A stretch of 64,000 nucleotides of DNA from Entoloma clypeatum (Eukaryota > Basidiomycota > Agaricomycetes > Agaricales > Entolomataceae): positions 1,302,001-1,366,000 of the forward strand of contig OY751487.1 of NCBI GenBank assembly GCA_963565915.1, in the 5' to 3' direction. The translations under genes and the position numbers were made by a program. Each line of letters starts with the position of its first letter. The stretch's first letter is position 1. Positions 1-11,526 of the stretch are shown in pieces. Under the pieces are notes generated by a model that saw only the letters and a list, made by a program, of their open reading frames with translations, was not told the DNA's origin and searched no databases.

Positions 1-857
1 TCATGCCACCCTAGTCGGTTGGTTATTCTGTGGACGTGGACATCGACACCGATCCCTACGTTCCTGAACAGTTTGTTCAGTGAAAACATGAAGGAACCAA
101 AAAAAAAAAAAGGCTCCCTCACAGATTCCAGGCAACTTGCAGAGCCAAAAACGCCATTTTGGGTCCGACGCCCGGCAACGAGCACAGTTCATCCACTGTC
201 TTGGGGACATCAGAATCGAAGTCGTCCCGTAGACGTTGAGCTGTTTTCTTGATGTATCTGGTCCCTTGCAAAACTCAGCGGAACGACGAAGAAAGAATGA
301 ACAAAGTCTCACCCCGTCTTTCGGCGCCAAAACCCAACTTTGGCTATTGCTTCTGATATTGCAGAATCATCTGCGTCGATCAGGGCGTCGACCGTGATGC
401 TGCCGCCGAGAGCGGTTCGAAGCTTGGAGACGGCAGCGTCCGTGACTTCGTCTTTGGTTTGGGAAGATAGCATCAAGGATATGAGCGTAGCCAAGCGACG
501 GCTCTGTCATAAGTTGTACGATGGAGAAGAGAGGGGGTTGGGGTATGAGTAACAAACTTTGGGATCGGTCTCCTTCCATTGAGCTTGGTCGCAACCCATG
601 GTATCCACGGGTGCCGTTAATTGCGACCGCATTTGTCTGATTGTGTCGTATGTCTCCTGCCATTTTGGTGGTGGTGGGTGGGGGACGGCCAGAGACTGCG
701 GTATGGGTTTGGGCTTCCTAGGGGATTTCATGGCTTTGTTTTTTCTTGGTGTTGAGGGTGCAGAGGCTGCGTGCACGTCCCCTGCTTCGAACAGGGTGAC
801 AGAGGCATTGTAGGGGCTTGCGTGGGCCTTGAGTGTCGTTGAACGGGTTACCTTCAT
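1..857 (-). CDS. NTH1: Endonuclease III homolog (bifunctional DNA glycosylase/AP lyase), 3' end outside window
   Basis: Base-excision-repair enzyme that removes oxidised pyrimidines and cuts the AP site. Four exons are visible: about 857-558, 503-313, 257-123 and 63-1, separated by short introns that join in phase. The N-terminal ~100 residues are basic and proline-rich. The catalytic fold then starts at LISLMLSSQTKDEVT and continues to VGFWRRK. The helix-hairpin-helix LPGVGPKMA carries the catalytic Lys, and VDVHVHRITNRLGW carries the catalytic Asp. The 4Fe-4S cluster loop would lie beyond position 1, so the gene is incomplete here only because the window ends. Its start is 177 bp from the divergent start at 1035, which suggests a shared promoter region. 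The motifs match eukaryotic NTH1 closely, so the assignment is firm; the exact start codon is the first in-frame ATG. Confidence 0.93.
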
Positions 858-1034
858 GGATGGCTAATTTGAGTTTAGCCTCATCATTCGCTTGCCGACA
901 TGGCTCTCAGGCTTTTCTCATTCTTTTCCGCAACCCCAGAGCTCTACTGAACAGTCTCCTCCTCCTCGAGCTTTGGGTGACATCCCCACCTACTACTCTG
1001 ACTACTACCCACCTCTCATTTATTCTCAATAACG
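858..1034. promoter_or_regulatory. Divergent intergenic promoter region
   Basis: This 177-bp gap separates the start codons of NTH1 (minus) and the unknown gene at 1035 (plus). On the plus strand it becomes pyrimidine-rich just before the ATG (about 970-1030), as is common in basidiomycete core promoters. I see no clear TATA box. A bidirectional promoter is inferred from geometry only. Confidence 0.4.
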
Positions 1035-3167
1035 ATGCTCATCAACGTCATTCCCGCCTCCAATTCTATCCACTCCGCCGTCGTCTTTTCCGTCGTCTTC
1101 GATGACCTCGAACCGGATCTCACCAGCCCCCAGTCATGGACCTCCCTGCTGCAATTCCTGCGGCGTGACGAGCTCGAACTGCCCAAGTCCATGCACGCCC
1201 TCGACAAGTCGGCAGCCATAGTCTGTCTCCTCGAGGACGTAACCTTCGACCTCTCCACCATGGCCATCTCGTGCCAATTCGTCGACGGCTCGTCAGAGCA
1301 ATGGCCCCTCCCGGGAGGAGGTTGTGTCAGCGCCCTCCAGAAGATACTCAGGGATGTCAACGAGTCCTCGCGCGACATCGAGCGGCAGCAGGAACGCGAG
1401 AACGCGAGGGAGCAGGAGCGCGAACGGGAACGGAGATTCTCTGAATTGGGCTCGCCTCCCCCTGGCAAGACAACGCGGCACAAAAAGCAACGATCGCTCC
1501 TCATGACCATCGTTGCGTGCGTAACTTCCGTGTCTCGACGGTCGCCTTCTGTTTCTTACGGCACCCACGATGATAGGTCTATCATCCCGCTCTACACATC
1601 GTCCCGGCTGCCTTCACCCCCTCCAACCCCATTCAACCCCACCATCCCTCACCCGTCCATTTCCCCACGCGCACGTCGCAGGAAAGCCCGCTCAGAGCTG
1701 GTCGACGCCTTCCGGCGCTATGCTCTCTCTGAGCTTTCCCACCGCTTCCCGCGTGGAGGTTACTACGCATGGATCATCCAAAGCATGCTCCGTCGCGCCA
1801 CCGAGGCAGTGGAAAACATCCTCAGGCATAACAAGGAGTGGTCATCCCAGCCGCACCCCATGACGCACTACTACCCCGAGGACTCAGATTACTTTTCCAT
1901 AACCGCCGCCTCCCTCCCCCCAACCCCCTCCGTGTCCGACGACGAGGGCGAGGAAGCCGACACCGACACAGACGGCAGCTCCCTGCACACCCCGTCTTCC
2001 TCCCATTTCAACCTCAGCACCCTCCGCGCACCATCGCCTCAAACTCTACCACCATCGGTCCGGAAACACCACCACGGCGTGGCCGCCCCCGCCCACCGCT
2101 TCCTCTACCCCGGCGACCAAGCGGAGTACACCCTCAAAGTCTCCCTAATCCACCACCTCCGCCTCCTGTTGAGTATAGAGAACGCGCGGCAGGCCCAGCT
2201 GGACGACGAGCTGCAGCACCACCACGATGTGCTCGAGATCCGCAGCTGCCGCCGTGGGTACCTCAACAAAGCGCTCCTCAGCGTCCCTGCCAAGTTGGAG
2301 TTCCAGCTTGCCCTGGCCCAGCCCACGACCAGCTCACCGTTGGCACGGCACTCGTGGTCCGGCGAGGACTACGAGTGCGAGTACGCACCACCGGGGGAAC
2401 CGGCAGCAGCGGTGTCCTGTGAGACGATCGACTACGACGACTACGACCGATTTGAACTGCGGCTCCAGCGAACGAAGTCGTCTAGACGGGGTGGCGCGAC
2501 CGCTATGGCAGCCGCTCCTCCCGTCGTCGTCCCGCGCCTCTTCCCCGTCAGCGAAAAGAACGACAGGGACGAACCAGAAGCAGAAACAGAAACGGACGAC
2601 TTGGATCCCGACGACGACGCGCAGGACCTCGACCTCGCGCTCGACGGCTTCGAGATTGACCTCGAGTCCGGGCTCAAGTGTCAGTCCATCGTCGCTGGTG
2701 GAGTCGGAGTTGGAGACGGGGACGGGGACAGGGACGGCGCCGTCGTCGTTGGGGAGGACGAAAAGAACGGGATCCGCGTCGCACTGGAGGTGGAGCGGCC
2801 GCAACACCGCCCAAGGATGCGCACGAGCAGCATCCGCACGTCGGTCGAGCTGCCCCTGCGTCCCTGTCGGCACTCGTCACGGCCGCCCTTGTCTCTGCCC
2901 TTGCCCGACTTGGAGGTGGAGACGGAGACGGAGAATCCGCCGGTGTACACGGAGGTGGATGTCAACCCTGGTGGCGTCGGTGTGGCGAGCTATGGTGGTG
3001 TTAGTAGAGGTGGTGATGTCGACTCGGAGGGAGGGTTTGGTGGCGAGTTTACGCTGGCGATGGATCTGCCGCTGAGTGTGAGGGTGCGGGACCGGGATAT
3101 TTTCGGGATGGGGAGGAAGGGAGTATGTGCGGATGTGGAACGGGGGCTTGGTTGGGGTGAGGTCTGA
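1035..3167 (+). CDS. Hypothetical protein, 710 aa, acidic C-terminal half
   Basis: A single uninterrupted reading frame with fungal codon use; I do not recognise the family. Residues 1-110 look globular (MLINVIPASNS at the start). A strongly charged Arg/Glu stretch at about 112-135 is probably a short coiled coil. A basic segment at about 214-225 (ARRRKARSELVD) precedes a helical region to about 275. Another globular-looking block lies at about 350-430 (HRFLYPGDQAEYTLKVSLIHH). The remainder is low complexity: acidic runs near 520-560, Gly/Asp repeats near 570-590 and a Gly/Val-rich tail. No signal peptide or membrane span is apparent. The start is the first ATG after the CT-rich leader. The GC-rich repeats create long spurious frames on both strands. 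It is likely a real gene because of its length and position. Confidence 0.75.
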   Translation: MLINVIPASNSIHSAVVFSVVFDDLEPDLTSPQSWTSLLQFLRRDELELPKSMHALDKSAAIVCLLEDVTFDLSTMAISCQFVDGSSEQWPLPGGGCVSALQKILRDVNESSRDIERQQERENAREQERERERRFSELGSPPPGKTTRHKKQRSLLMTIVACVTSVSRRSPSVSYGTHDDRSIIPLYTSSRLPSPPPTPFNPTIPHPSISPRARRRKARSELVDAFRRYALSELSHRFPRGGYYAWIIQSMLRRATEAVENILRHNKEWSSQPHPMTHYYPEDSDYFSITAASLPPTPSVSDDEGEEADTDTDGSSLHTPSSSHFNLSTLRAPSPQTLPPSVRKHHHGVAAPAHRFLYPGDQAEYTLKVSLIHHLRLLLSIENARQAQLDDELQHHHDVLEIRSCRRGYLNKALLSVPAKLEFQLALAQPTTSSPLARHSWSGEDYECEYAPPGEPAAAVSCETIDYDDYDRFELRLQRTKSSRRGGATAMAAAPPVVVPRLFPVSEKNDRDEPEAETETDDLDPDDDAQDLDLALDGFEIDLESGLKCQSIVAGGVGVGDGDGDRDGAVVVGEDEKNGIRVALEVERPQHRPRMRTSSIRTSVELPLRPCRHSSRPPLSLPLPDLEVETETENPPVYTEVDVNPGGVGVASYGGVSRGGDVDSEGGFGGEFTLAMDLPLSVRVRDRDIFGMGRKGVCADVERGLGWGEV

Positions 3168-4047
3168 AATCTTGGATTTCAGAGTGGGAGAGAGAATGTT
3201 GGTGCTGAGATTTTTTATTTATCTTCCGCATACCTCACTGACTTTCGACCTTTAACAGGGGCACACAAAAAAAAAGTTTTCTTTCATTGATACCCCGATA
3301 CCAGCTTCACGGCTCCTTTGGCATAACTCACCTCCCTTTTTATTTCACTGCATCTACTCGCATATAACCGCATTCCATTTTCACCCTTGCTTTCGCATTG
3401 CATATATTCACTTGTTTCCCCCACCCCCCTCCCCTTCTTGTTGATCAATAGTTTGCATCCTCGCATTCCAGCATCGCTTTCCAATTTGCATATAGTTCCG
3501 TTGCTATTGGACGCCCTACCCTCTTCACCACATGCATATCTTATACCTCATACGTATACTAATTCACATTGCACACGCTCTTTTTGTTCCCTTGCTAGGT
3601 TACGTCCTACGATATAATCTGGAATTTCTATACTTGTTCGAGCTGATATAGAGACGTTCGTTGGGAAAGCAAATTTGGTACCAGCAAGTCGCTGCAGAAG
3701 GACTCTTATCGATCATCCCTCTTTTAAATTTGACGGAGAGCACTGTTCAAGCCCCCCCATCATGACCCCAGATTTTTTACCCCGACTTCAAGTGCAAAGC
3801 GCTCCTGAACATCTGGAGCCGAGATTACTGAAATATCAGTATATCACCTGTTTCCAAACATATGGCCGATGTTATCTACCAACATGTCATCAGCTGAATT
3901 GTTTCCAAAACCCTGACATTGCTTCTCCTATCCACACTCTCAATCCCAACCAGACCTAATAACCAAATCTGAGCCCGGAGCCCAGCAAAACTCATCCAAA
4001 ATCCTGCCTTTCGTTTTTTTTTTGGCATACATCTCCCCCCGAATTCA
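3168..4047. other. Intergenic, no gene recognised
   Basis: About 880 bp between the unknown gene and the DUF6593 gene. It contains short A runs (about 3269), CT-rich stretches and only small unconvincing frames. The last ~100 bp before 4048 are CT/T-rich and probably contain the DUF6593 promoter. Confidence 0.5.
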
Positions 4048-4793
4048 ATGGATTTCTTTCTCGTCCCCAACGACCCGCTGAACACCGTCCTTGTGTCTCC
4101 CAACGGAGTAGCCCACTACCGAATCAACACTTCAAAAGGAGCCGACGACCGAAATCCGCTCACGTCCACTATCCAGCGACCGAGCCACCATGATTCCCCG
4201 GCGGAGAATGTGTGCATTGCAGAGGTCGAGTGGCGTTCATGGGATACTCCGACCGTCGTTCGGTGTCCCCTTCTCAAGGCTACGGGTGGATTGGGTGTCG
4301 CCGCCAAGAACTTCCTGCACAAGCCCCACCCTTTCAGCAAGTATGTCAACATACACAACACACACACCCCTTCCGCGGTGAAATTGGAACTGACTTTGTC
4401 ATAAAGGTCCCGCTATTTCATAGGAAACGATGGCATCCAATACCGCTGGAAAGCAGTGAGAGAGGTTGGATTTGTTGTCAGCCTCTTCCTCTGCCCAAAA
4501 AATATTTCTTTTCTCGCCATGCTCATTTCAACGGACAGCTGGCATGTCCTAGCACCAACGAAGAAGTCGCTCGGTTTTGCTATTGTTCCAGTGACGTGCA
4601 GGGCCTTTTTGCGGGACAGAAAAAGTATATTCTACGAATTCAGCCATGCTCAATCGACATCGATCTCGTGGTCCTTACGTTCATGATTCTCGAATCCAAG
4701 AGACGTGATTCCGCCAGTGCTGGTGGTGTCCTCAAGCTAACTGATCATGACGAGGAGGCAGCAGGCGACGGAGGTGCGGAAGGAGGAGAATGA
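4048..4793 (+). CDS. DUF6593 family protein, 201 aa
   Basis: Three exons (4048-4340, 4407-4464, 4539-4793) join in phase to a 201-residue protein. The N-terminus (LVPNDPLNTVLVSPNGV) is the family signature. It is followed by AEVEWRSWDTPTVV, then after intron 1 by YFIGNDGIQYRWK, and in exon 3 by a GLFAGQKKYILRIQP / IDIDLVVLTFMILE ending. These are the usual blocks of this agaricomycete family of unknown function. The acidic, Gly-rich C-terminal tail is not conserved in type. There is no signal peptide. The 5' splice site of intron 2 (GTTGGA) is weak, and reading through it shifts frame, so the intron is needed. The gene is tail-to-tail with HAT1, with 77 bp between the stops. Confidence 0.82.
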
Positions 4794-4870
4794 TTTAGGC
4801 TGTCATATAGTTGTATCGAGAATAGGGATTCATTGAATACTGGGACTTCTGGCCTGAAAATGGCTGATGG

Positions 4871-6719
4871 TCAGCGAACCATTGCCAATATCCTCAGGTA
4901 GTCTTCCTGGACGCTTTGGAAAGTTTCCTCCAGCTTATCATGACGCTCCTCCTTCTCAAGCTGTACAAGAATTTCCTGGAGGGTGATAGATATAATCAGG
5001 GAAAGTCAGCTGATAGGAAGAGAAAATCTTACAAAATTAAAACGATACAATCTCTCTTTCACCTGTAAGCGGTATGCACGATTCCCGCGTGCATCAGAAG
5101 GATCTAACCGGGAAAGAATGAGCATCTCAATCAAGCGGTGAAATTGTCGCTAAGAGGTGGTACACAATTAATGCCTGGGGAACTTGAAGGAAGACGACAA
5201 GCTTACCCCTGCAATCTTCAACTCGGTCCGCCATCTTTCGGACCATACTTTGTCCGTCGGTGGTCCCATCTTGCGTTTCGCGTTTGAAGTCATGGATTTC
5301 CCCCTTCCACTTCTTCCAACCCGTCCAATTCCACCAACGCGCCCACCACCATGTGATACAGCCTGTTCACCAAAGCCTTCCTCCATGAAGGCTTGATTAG
5401 ACAGGAGCATTTTTAAATCATTCCTGTCTCGAAGATCCTCGAATGCCTCTGCAGGATCCTCCACAGTCAATTCACCGATATTCGGTTGTGACAATATATA
5501 GCGGTAGATTGCTTTGTATAATTCAGCTTCAGGAATACAACTTCAACTCAGCTCAACACGTTTTTATAATCGAAGAAAACTTACATCCATGTCCTTTATG
5601 TTGGTATGGCGGAAGGATCAGGAATTGACTGATAGAACAAAGTCATTGAATAAGTCAATCGGATGTGCATTCAAGACAGACGTGCCTAAGCCTCATTCGG
5701 ATTTTCTCGGGAAAAAAGTAGAAAGGATATAGCGAGGAGTACCCGACGAAGTGGTATGCGAATATGTCAGGCGTTGCTCTACGCTTGCGCTTTTCATACC
5801 TGGCGACTGTCAGAACAGATAGAAACAAGTTTGACATCTAACGCACACAGTGACGAATTCCCATGAATCTTCTTCTTCATTGATGTAAGACCCCCCCTCG
5901 ATATATAACAGAATAAACAACTGCATTCTCCGGTGGTATTCTCTAAACCCTGGTGTATCCCATGTTGCCTGCACCGGGGACCGTCAGCAATCTGGAGCAG
6001 ACTCTAGAGCAGGAGGGCACAACATGGTACACTTCAAAAGTGACAGCGTCTTCATCTTGCATGTCCATTTGTTGAGTTACAACTGCCTTTCCCTTGTCTG
6101 TCGCATGGCACGATGAAGGACGCGTATATGAATAGATGACCTGCCCAGGGGGTCTAAACCTCGTGGCGTCTTCTTCAACGAAAGCGAGGAATTGAGCTTC
6201 ATCCTTGTAATATCCTGTCATGTCATGAGTCAATGCAGCTGCCAGCGGGCGTATATAGAAAGAATGCGTACCGGAAGGGATAAAATTGCTCAGAGTACCC
6301 TCCACATCGTCAACTGTAGAAGATGAGCCTAATTTCTCCGAGAATTGTATTTTGAGGTATTGAATGAGAGATCCTGACGCGAATCGGAGCTATACCGGAT
6401 GTCAATACTGCATGAGGAAGGAGGTTGAATCCGTGGACCCTCACGTCAATCGTAAGGTCTTTGTATCCATAAAGCTTTTCATCTTCTCCATATATCTAAC
6501 AAAAGATGAGAAAGGCAGAGAAATGGCAGTGGCAATACTGACTGGATACGTGAATGCTGGGTGGAACTCCTCCGACGACTCCTTGTCTTCTAAACCTTCC
6601 TTGTCTGCCTGTGACCTCACTGCCACAGCTCAGTAAGGGTTTCAAATCGCCCGCAGAAAGGGATGCTTACCTAGAGATAGTGTGAGGGCTTCATTGGCGT
6701 CGCAGGTCCAGTCCGCCAT
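4871..6719 (-). CDS. HAT1: Histone acetyltransferase type B catalytic subunit
   Basis: Acetylates newly made histone H4 (K5/K12) before deposition, with an RbAp46/48-type partner. The gene has many small exons on the minus strand. The N-terminus MADWTCDANEALTLSL and the later FHPAFTYPV block fit the HAT1 N-terminal domain. The middle has YKDEAQFLAFVEEDATRFRP, followed by YEKRKRRATPDIFAYHFVGY and YSSLYPFYFFPEKIRMRL. The acetyl-CoA loop reads QFLILPPYQHKGHG (about 5590-5630). The C-terminal part has ELTVEDPAEAFEDLRDRNDL, KMGPPTDKVW and a helical end LEKEERHDKLEETFQSVQ, stopping at 4871-4873. All blocks occur in the expected order, and no break is visible. The next gene upstream on the same strand (Old Yellow Enzyme) ends at 7008, so they share orientation but not an operon. 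Confidence 0.93.
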
Positions 6720-7007
6720 GAGAGTTGACAAGCGGTTTGGACCAAACCTGAATACATGGCCTTGATTATGTAAATAAGGAATCACAATATTTCTTTCATG
6801 CTTTTGTCGAATCTCACATCACTTGTACGCCAATTTATGCGCTTCGCGCACAAATGAATGAAAAAATATTTGTATTCTAGTTCAATACAACTATGCCTCA
6901 GTGGCACGATTACCGGTAGGTCGGGCAGCCAGACAAGAGGTTAGAAATAGAAAGAGCGGGTAAGGGATGTTGTATTGCATGGCCAGAACTTACTTATGTG
7001 GTATAGA

Positions 7008-8598
7008 CTAGTATGTCGCCTCAGGATAATCCGTGTAGCCCACGCTGGCTTCAAACTCGCCATTCGGGTTCCAATATAGGTTCGGAATCTTCGGGGGGGT
7101 ATCGAGAGGTTTGTTATGCTCGACGCGCTTCACGAGGTCCGGATGAGCAATGAATGCAAAACCGATGGCGATCGCGTCGGCCTTTCCATCCGCTATCAGG
7201 CTTGCGCCTTCTTCAGGAGAAACACCGGCATTGACGACAACCTTCGTATTCTTCAGTAGGAAGCGATAGCTCTCTACGACATCGTGCGGCGTGCCACGGG
7301 GCTTTCCTATAATGACACACGTCGAAGGTTAACATAGGGAATGGTAGTCCGACAAAAAGAACTTGCCGTCGAAACCAGGGTCTAGTGCGGCGGAATAGCG
7401 AGCCAGCGTGACATAGGAGGGCTTGAGCTTGTCGACCTCTGCAAGGAAATATTGGAAAGTTTCAAGGGTTTCTTCGAGTGGCATGCTGCGTGACACAAGA
7501 AAGTTAACAGGCGTCGCGTACAGAATGATTGTCCAGGAGTGAACGTACCCCACATCGTTGTACCCGCCACCGGGGGTCACTTTGATGGCCACATTCTCAC
7601 CAAAAACTTCCTTAGTGGCTTTGATGACTTCAAGACCAAAGCGAGACCTGTTTTCGGCACTCCCGCCCCATTGGTCGGTGCGTTTGTTTGAATTACTGTC
7701 AAGGAATTGAGAAATGATATAGCCGTTAGCTCCATGGACTGCAGCGTCACGTAAATATATATCGTAGAAAAAAGAGAAAAACGACGAACTTTCGACACCA
7801 TCAAATCCGGCTGCTTTGGCGTTCTTGGCAGCTTCTTTGAAGAGTGCTACTAGAGTCCAAGGGTCTTCGACAGCCGTAGGCTAAGTGATATACGTCGTGA
7901 GCCAGGCAACCAAGTACATGCTGGTATCGCACTCGCCGTGACATATCCAGGTACTCCGGGGATATAACGGAATTTTCCCCCTCTGGCCGAGATCGCAGAA
8001 GGCGCATACACGGGCTGAGATGTGCAGAGATAAATATACTGTGGAGGAAATTGATACAACGTACTCACAATACCAGCGGCCTTCTGTTCCTCGGCATCGG
8101 GATGTGCAACGCGGCCAACTAGAACACTCTTTGGTACGGCAAGAATTAAGGTTAAAAAACAACGTACCATGCCATAACTATTCATGCAGTATGATCAGCA
8201 AGGGGGACCATTTGAATGGACAACGTCAACCGCCTGACCTGAGCGTATATATGGGATCCGGCTGCATGAACCGCATCTGTGATCTTCTTCCATCCAGTAA
8301 TCTGTTCTTGGTTCCAAATTCCCGGGGCATTGGGCCATTCCGTTCTAGTAAATCCAGATCAACATCAACTCCCCAGAGTAACGAAATCGCGGACTTACCC
8401 TTGACGCGAAACAAGGACACCCTCGGTGACGAGGAGGCCCGCACCCGCGGCGGCGCGTTGGCGATAGTACTCGATCATGACTTCAGTGGGGACCGATCCC
8501 AATGCGCGATCGCGAGTCATCGCAGACAAAAAGATACGGTTGCGGACCGTGATGGAGCCGAGTTTAAGAGGGCTGAAGAGGGCTTTGGTAGAGGCCAT
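7008..8598 (-). CDS. Old Yellow Enzyme family NADH:flavin oxidoreductase (ene-reductase)
   Basis: FMN-dependent TIM-barrel reductase of activated C=C bonds using NAD(P)H. The first exon, from the ATG at 8598, reads LFSPLKLGSITVRNRIFLSA and continues with AMTRDRALGSVPTEVMIEYY and AGAGLLVTEGVLVS, the classic OYE opening. Later exons give GRVAHPDAEEQKAAG, the HGANGYIISQFLDSNSNKR block with the substrate-binding HxxN pair, then DQWGGSAENRSRFGLEVI. The C-terminal FMN-phosphate region has VNAGVSPEEGASLIADGKAD and AIGFAFIAHPDLVKR. At least seven short introns interrupt the gene. It ends with TAG at 7008-7010. The physiological substrate cannot be told from sequence. No neighbouring biosynthetic cluster genes are seen. 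Confidence 0.9.
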
Positions 8599-9350
8599 TT
8601 CTTCGAATCAAAAGGATGGGTGTATGTTGAAATGGGAGGAAAGATGATGATTTCCTAGAGACGACGTGTTCATTGGATTTATACGATTTCTTGGAGTAGG
8701 TCGTTAGTAAGGATCATGGGGAAAACGAATCCTTATTGGGAAGAGGCTTTGCAAAACCAGAAGATGACGAGAAGAAACTGACAGATGGGCCAATGTTGCT
8801 GATAAAGTGTGACGATCGTGCCATAAGTGGCATTTGTTTGAAGGAGGATTCGTAAGTTGGATGGAACTCCGGGATTGATCCCGTTTCAATCTCGTCACCC
8901 GCCCCCGCCAAAATTGCACCAAATCGTTCGGTTTTCATCCCGTATCGGGCTGGTAACCGTTGATTTTGGCAGGCAAGAGGATTGTTCCCCGAGTTCCTTG
9001 ATATGAACTCATGGCGCACATTCAAACCTGTTCTAAAGTTTGTCTATTCAAAGGTATTATGGTATAATCACTCAAAAAGGAACGTGAACTTGGCGTAAGG
9101 AAAGGGTATAAGTAGAAAAGGCAAGACGATGTGTACAATGTGTGGCGGTCGTTACAGTCGACGACGTGATAGTGAAATCGATTCTAGGCCCGGGAGTGTA
9201 CAAGAATCAATCATATTTAATCCGGGTATCTGTGAAATCCATCAAGGATTCTATAGATGTGGAGATGGAAATGCGTCAAGAATTCCGTAGACATGCGAAA
9301 GCCGTCAAGAATTTCGCAGCAATGGGATCAGTCACCGGAACTGATCCCTT
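8599..9350. other. Intergenic, no gene recognised
   Basis: About 750 bp between the reductase start and the stop of the secreted glycoprotein gene. It holds the likely reductase promoter on the minus strand and only short frames on both strands with no recognisable protein. Confidence 0.45.
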
Positions 9351-11526
9351 TTATGTAACGCGGACCGGAACACCAAAGGGAAGGGCTGGGCACGAGAGGC
9401 CAGCACGACTTTGGAGTTGATGCGATTCAGCAGCTCGAGCACCCAGTGCAGATTTTACATCGCCGACTGTTTCATTGAATTGTGTTCCACGGCATTTCTG
9501 GAACAAGTAGGTTAGTGGCCGATGGAAGCAAGACCGGGATGATGATGCGAAGAACGAAAGAGCAAAGGAAACGTACCTCGAACACCGGGAACTTCTTGTC
9601 AAACAACGAGACTGACGTGCGCAGGTCAAAGAGCGAGAAGAACGCTGTGCTGGCTCCAGCATTCACATTAAGCTCAAACCCTCCATCCACGCAGCCGGTA
9701 ACAGTGGTAGTCAAGTTCGTAGATGGGTCAATAGTTGTCCCGTTCAGCGGGACTGGAATAGGGGTCGCGGCCTTTAGGCCCAAACCAACGTACGCGCTGT
9801 GGTCGAAGTCGAGGAAGATGTTAGCCTTCGCATATCCCTCAAACGCGTTGACGCCGATCTGGAGGCTCGGAATGATGTGGGCGGCGACTGTGGCTTTGGA
9901 GAAAACACCAGGGGTGACGGAGAGATTGAAGGCTACAAAGAATGGCGATGGCGACTGAGACTGAGTGTCACATAAGTAGGGAAGGAACTCACGTTGTTGA
10001 CGAGGCGTGAAGGTACCACCAGACGGCGGGCAATCAGGGATGGGAGGGAAGAAGAGTTTGGCATCTTGAATGGTATATGACAGGTCGAACTGCGTGTCAA
10101 GGCCGACATCGAGCGTGGCCGTTGTTTGAGCCGCGATCTGGAACATCGGTCCAAGAGCGATGATTCTATCATCACGGACACGAAAAGCAATTAGTTATCC
10201 ATTCAAATAGGCGGGGCTTGAACGTACCCCGGGAAATGGAGACCTGGAATACCCACTTCGAAGAGCGGGATCCTTGGGGAACTTATGGTTCCCTAGAAGA
10301 AATTAGTCATCTCTTCCCTGACAAAGAAGCACGCAAGCCCTTACAGTGACAAATGACTTCAAGTCTAGGATACCATCTATTTGGCCTGAGATGATCCCAG
10401 CATACGCACCAAATTGAGTCATTACCGGTGGAACCATCGTACCCACGGCGGCGACGCCCATGGCAATCTGAGCATGTCCTTTGACGGTCGCGCCAGCCTG
10501 AATTTTTGCGCCGAATTTGTGTGCGTTCTTGCAAGGGAACGAACGAGAAATGATCGTGACTGATTTTGTTGAAAAATTGAACGGAGGCAATTCTTTTGTA
10601 GCTGTCTCGTTGAAGTTGTTGAATCCTGGCGGAAGGTATCACAAGGGCTCAGGAGCAGCTAATTCAAAGAGGAACAATCCTACTTTGAAGTGAGTTCTTA
10701 ACAAAGTCAACGAAATCTCGCTTTCCAACATTGGAACGGCGGCGGCTAGAGGGAGTCGGGGTTGTCACTGTAAAATTTCCATTTTGCCCGGGAACATTTG
10801 AGCCCTGTAGCGCAAATGATACGTTTCCGCTTCTGTACGGGAACCATTAATGGGAGTATCAATAAGAGAACGTGTATTGGCTTTACAATGAATGATTGAT
10901 CGCTCCCCAGTTGGTGTCAAGAGACAGCGTCTTGACTTGCGGGGGGGTCCCATCACGGCGAACAAGGCGCTTCGCCACATGAGCGGGAATTTGCTGGTTC
11001 TGGGATACCGTCATATTAGCCACACGCGCAAAGGCGTTCTTGCCACACTGTAGATTGCCCGTAAAAATCAGGCCTGGAAGGATAACAGGCAGTCGGAAAG
11101 GACGTACGTCGTTTGGTAAGCGAACAATCTTGTTGACGGCTCCAGAGCTTTGGTACAGGTGATCACATCCCGCAGCATTATCGTCACTAAGACACACGAG
11201 ACGAATATCTTGTATGGTCGCATTCGGATTGCAACCGATAATAGCCCAGCCTGCAGCCTCAGTGATGTCAGAAATAGCGTTAGGAGAACCCCACTATAAA
11301 GGGCAAGGAATCTTCAGGTCAAATGGAATCGAAAGAAGGGGAAAAGGATACAAACGATCTTGAGAGACCCAGAGGCTTCGGTGTCGGATGGAGGGAGGTC
11401 GTAGTAGCATTCCCCTTGGAAGCAAGGCTTCGACCAATCATTGAGTCCGGCGCTGAGAGTCGCCAAAGGGAAGATCGAGAGAAGGACCGAAAGCATTTTG
11501 AACGAGGAAGGGGAGTTGGCGCGCAT
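9351..11526 (-). CDS. Putative secreted glycoprotein, unknown function (agaricomycete family)
   Basis: A multi-exon gene for roughly 590 residues. The second in-frame Met starts a clear signal peptide (MLSVLLSIFPLATLSA) followed by mature GLNDWSKPCFQGECYYDLP. The first ATG at 11526 would add ten residues (MRANSPSSFK). Further blocks: SGSLKIWGSPNAISDITEAAG, an IRLVCLSDDNAAGCDHLY cysteine segment, LPNDCGKNAFARV, LVRRDGTPPQVKTLSLDTNW, and long beta-rich, Gly/Ala/Thr-rich stretches (IPLFEVGIPGLHFPG; ATLDVGLDTQFDLSYT). Several N-x-S/T sites are present. The middle RRRSNVGKRD could be a protease site. The final exon is KCRGTQFNETVGDVKSALG and ends at the TAA at 9351-9353. Similar secreted proteins of unknown role are common in Agaricomycetes; an extracellular or wall role is inference. 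Confidence 0.78.

Noticed and set aside
2227..3075. 282-codon plus-strand frame inside the unknown acidic gene
   Set aside because: Arg/Ser/Thr/Trp-rich low complexity in a shifted frame of the 710-aa gene; no domain.
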